Of a stretch of 64,000 bases of DNA, positions 63,768-64,000 are shown in pieces. The translations under genes were made by a program, and so were the position numbers. How positions within the stretch are numbered: position 1 is the first letter of the stretch; each line of letters starts with the position of its first letter. The stretch comes from Bufo bufo (lineage: Eukaryota > Chordata > Amphibia > Anura > Bufonidae), in NCBI RefSeq assembly GCF_905171765.1, contig NC_053394.1, positions 159,535,256 through 159,599,255 of the forward strand, in the 5' to 3' direction. The notes beneath the pieces are model-generated. The model ran no database searches and was not told the origin of the DNA. It worked only from the letters and a program-made list of their open reading frames with translations.

Positions 63768-64000
63768 AGTATTTAGAGGTGAAAGTAATCTAAACATATC
63801 TCAATCAGTGAATTGTTAATGTGAAACCTTCTGTCAGAAGTTTGCAGTTCAAAGGTTGATGAGTTCTAATTCGATAACTAGGCTGCAAGTGTAAGGCTCT
63901 TGAGGCAGTCTTTCTTGGTATATCTGTATTAAACTAATAGAAACGTTATTGGATAGCCTAAACTCAGCTAAAGAGGCATGAATGAAGAATTCAGAAGTGG
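63768..64000. other. No recognised feature
   Basis: Sequence beyond the right end of the giant inverted repeat. No similarity to the DNA left of 53263, so it is probably the flank of that repeat. Confidence 0.5.

Overview
The window is repeat-dense vertebrate DNA, most likely from a large-genome anuran amphibian. I infer this from the mix of elements: Tc1/mariner, hAT and TTAA-target DNA transposons, Gypsy-type LTRs, a Penelope-like element and an L2/CR1-like LINE, many of them nested. There is no operon structure and nothing bacterial. The only host coding sequence I can support is one exon of a pi-class glutathione S-transferase (minus strand, 1749-1861). Almost everything else is mobile DNA, its remains, or tandem repeats grown inside it.

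Layout. 1-1546: a repeat family I call A, then a mariner remnant whose 3' end is duplicated head-to-head. 1749-1861: the GSTP exon. 1957-4744: a hAT-like end, an intact 1.57 kb Tc1/mariner element with a full 338-codon transposase, and a truncated second Tc1. 4745-12500: a wrecked Gypsy-like element. Its 5' LTR is split by a 2.8 kb TTAA element, its pol is replaced by family A DNA, and its RNase H, polypurine tract and 3' LTR follow. 12501-14404: repeat family B split by a defective DD34E Tc1. 14405-21940: a long hAT element with a BED-finger transposase pseudogene, a solo LTR inside that gene, and seventeen units of a 120-bp satellite. 22583-28777: an LTR-gag-LTR-gag-LTR tandem with a 5-bp target duplication and no pol. 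28783-34108: the rest of a family A copy and a second TTAA element built of palindromes. 34109-38040: MITEs, a solo LTR and another family B copy. 38113-45551: LINE, hAT and Penelope-like remnants. 45552-53260: simple repeats, a G-rich minisatellite, two MITEs and a solo Gypsy LTR. 53263-63767: a very large imperfect inverted repeat, itself invaded by a 1.9 kb hAT element, a 735-bp palindromic MITE, and a 5.2 kb block made of three tandem 292-bp units plus a 4.35 kb relative.

Most notable points. (1) Both arms of the large inverted repeat carry a hammerhead-ribozyme-like motif; one keeps the core, the other has a core base change. (2) The 292-bp units and the 4.35 kb copy share both ends, lie head to tail, and seem to have entered with no target duplication. 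(3) The tandem pol-less gag retroelement has nearly identical LTRs and two internal regions whose size difference is explained by repeat-unit loss. (4) Two TTAA elements carry tandem palindromes of about 630-790 bp.

Insertions were reconstructed by comparing filled and empty copies inside the window, so many boundaries are to the base. Family names rest on protein motifs and recognised termini, without database searches.
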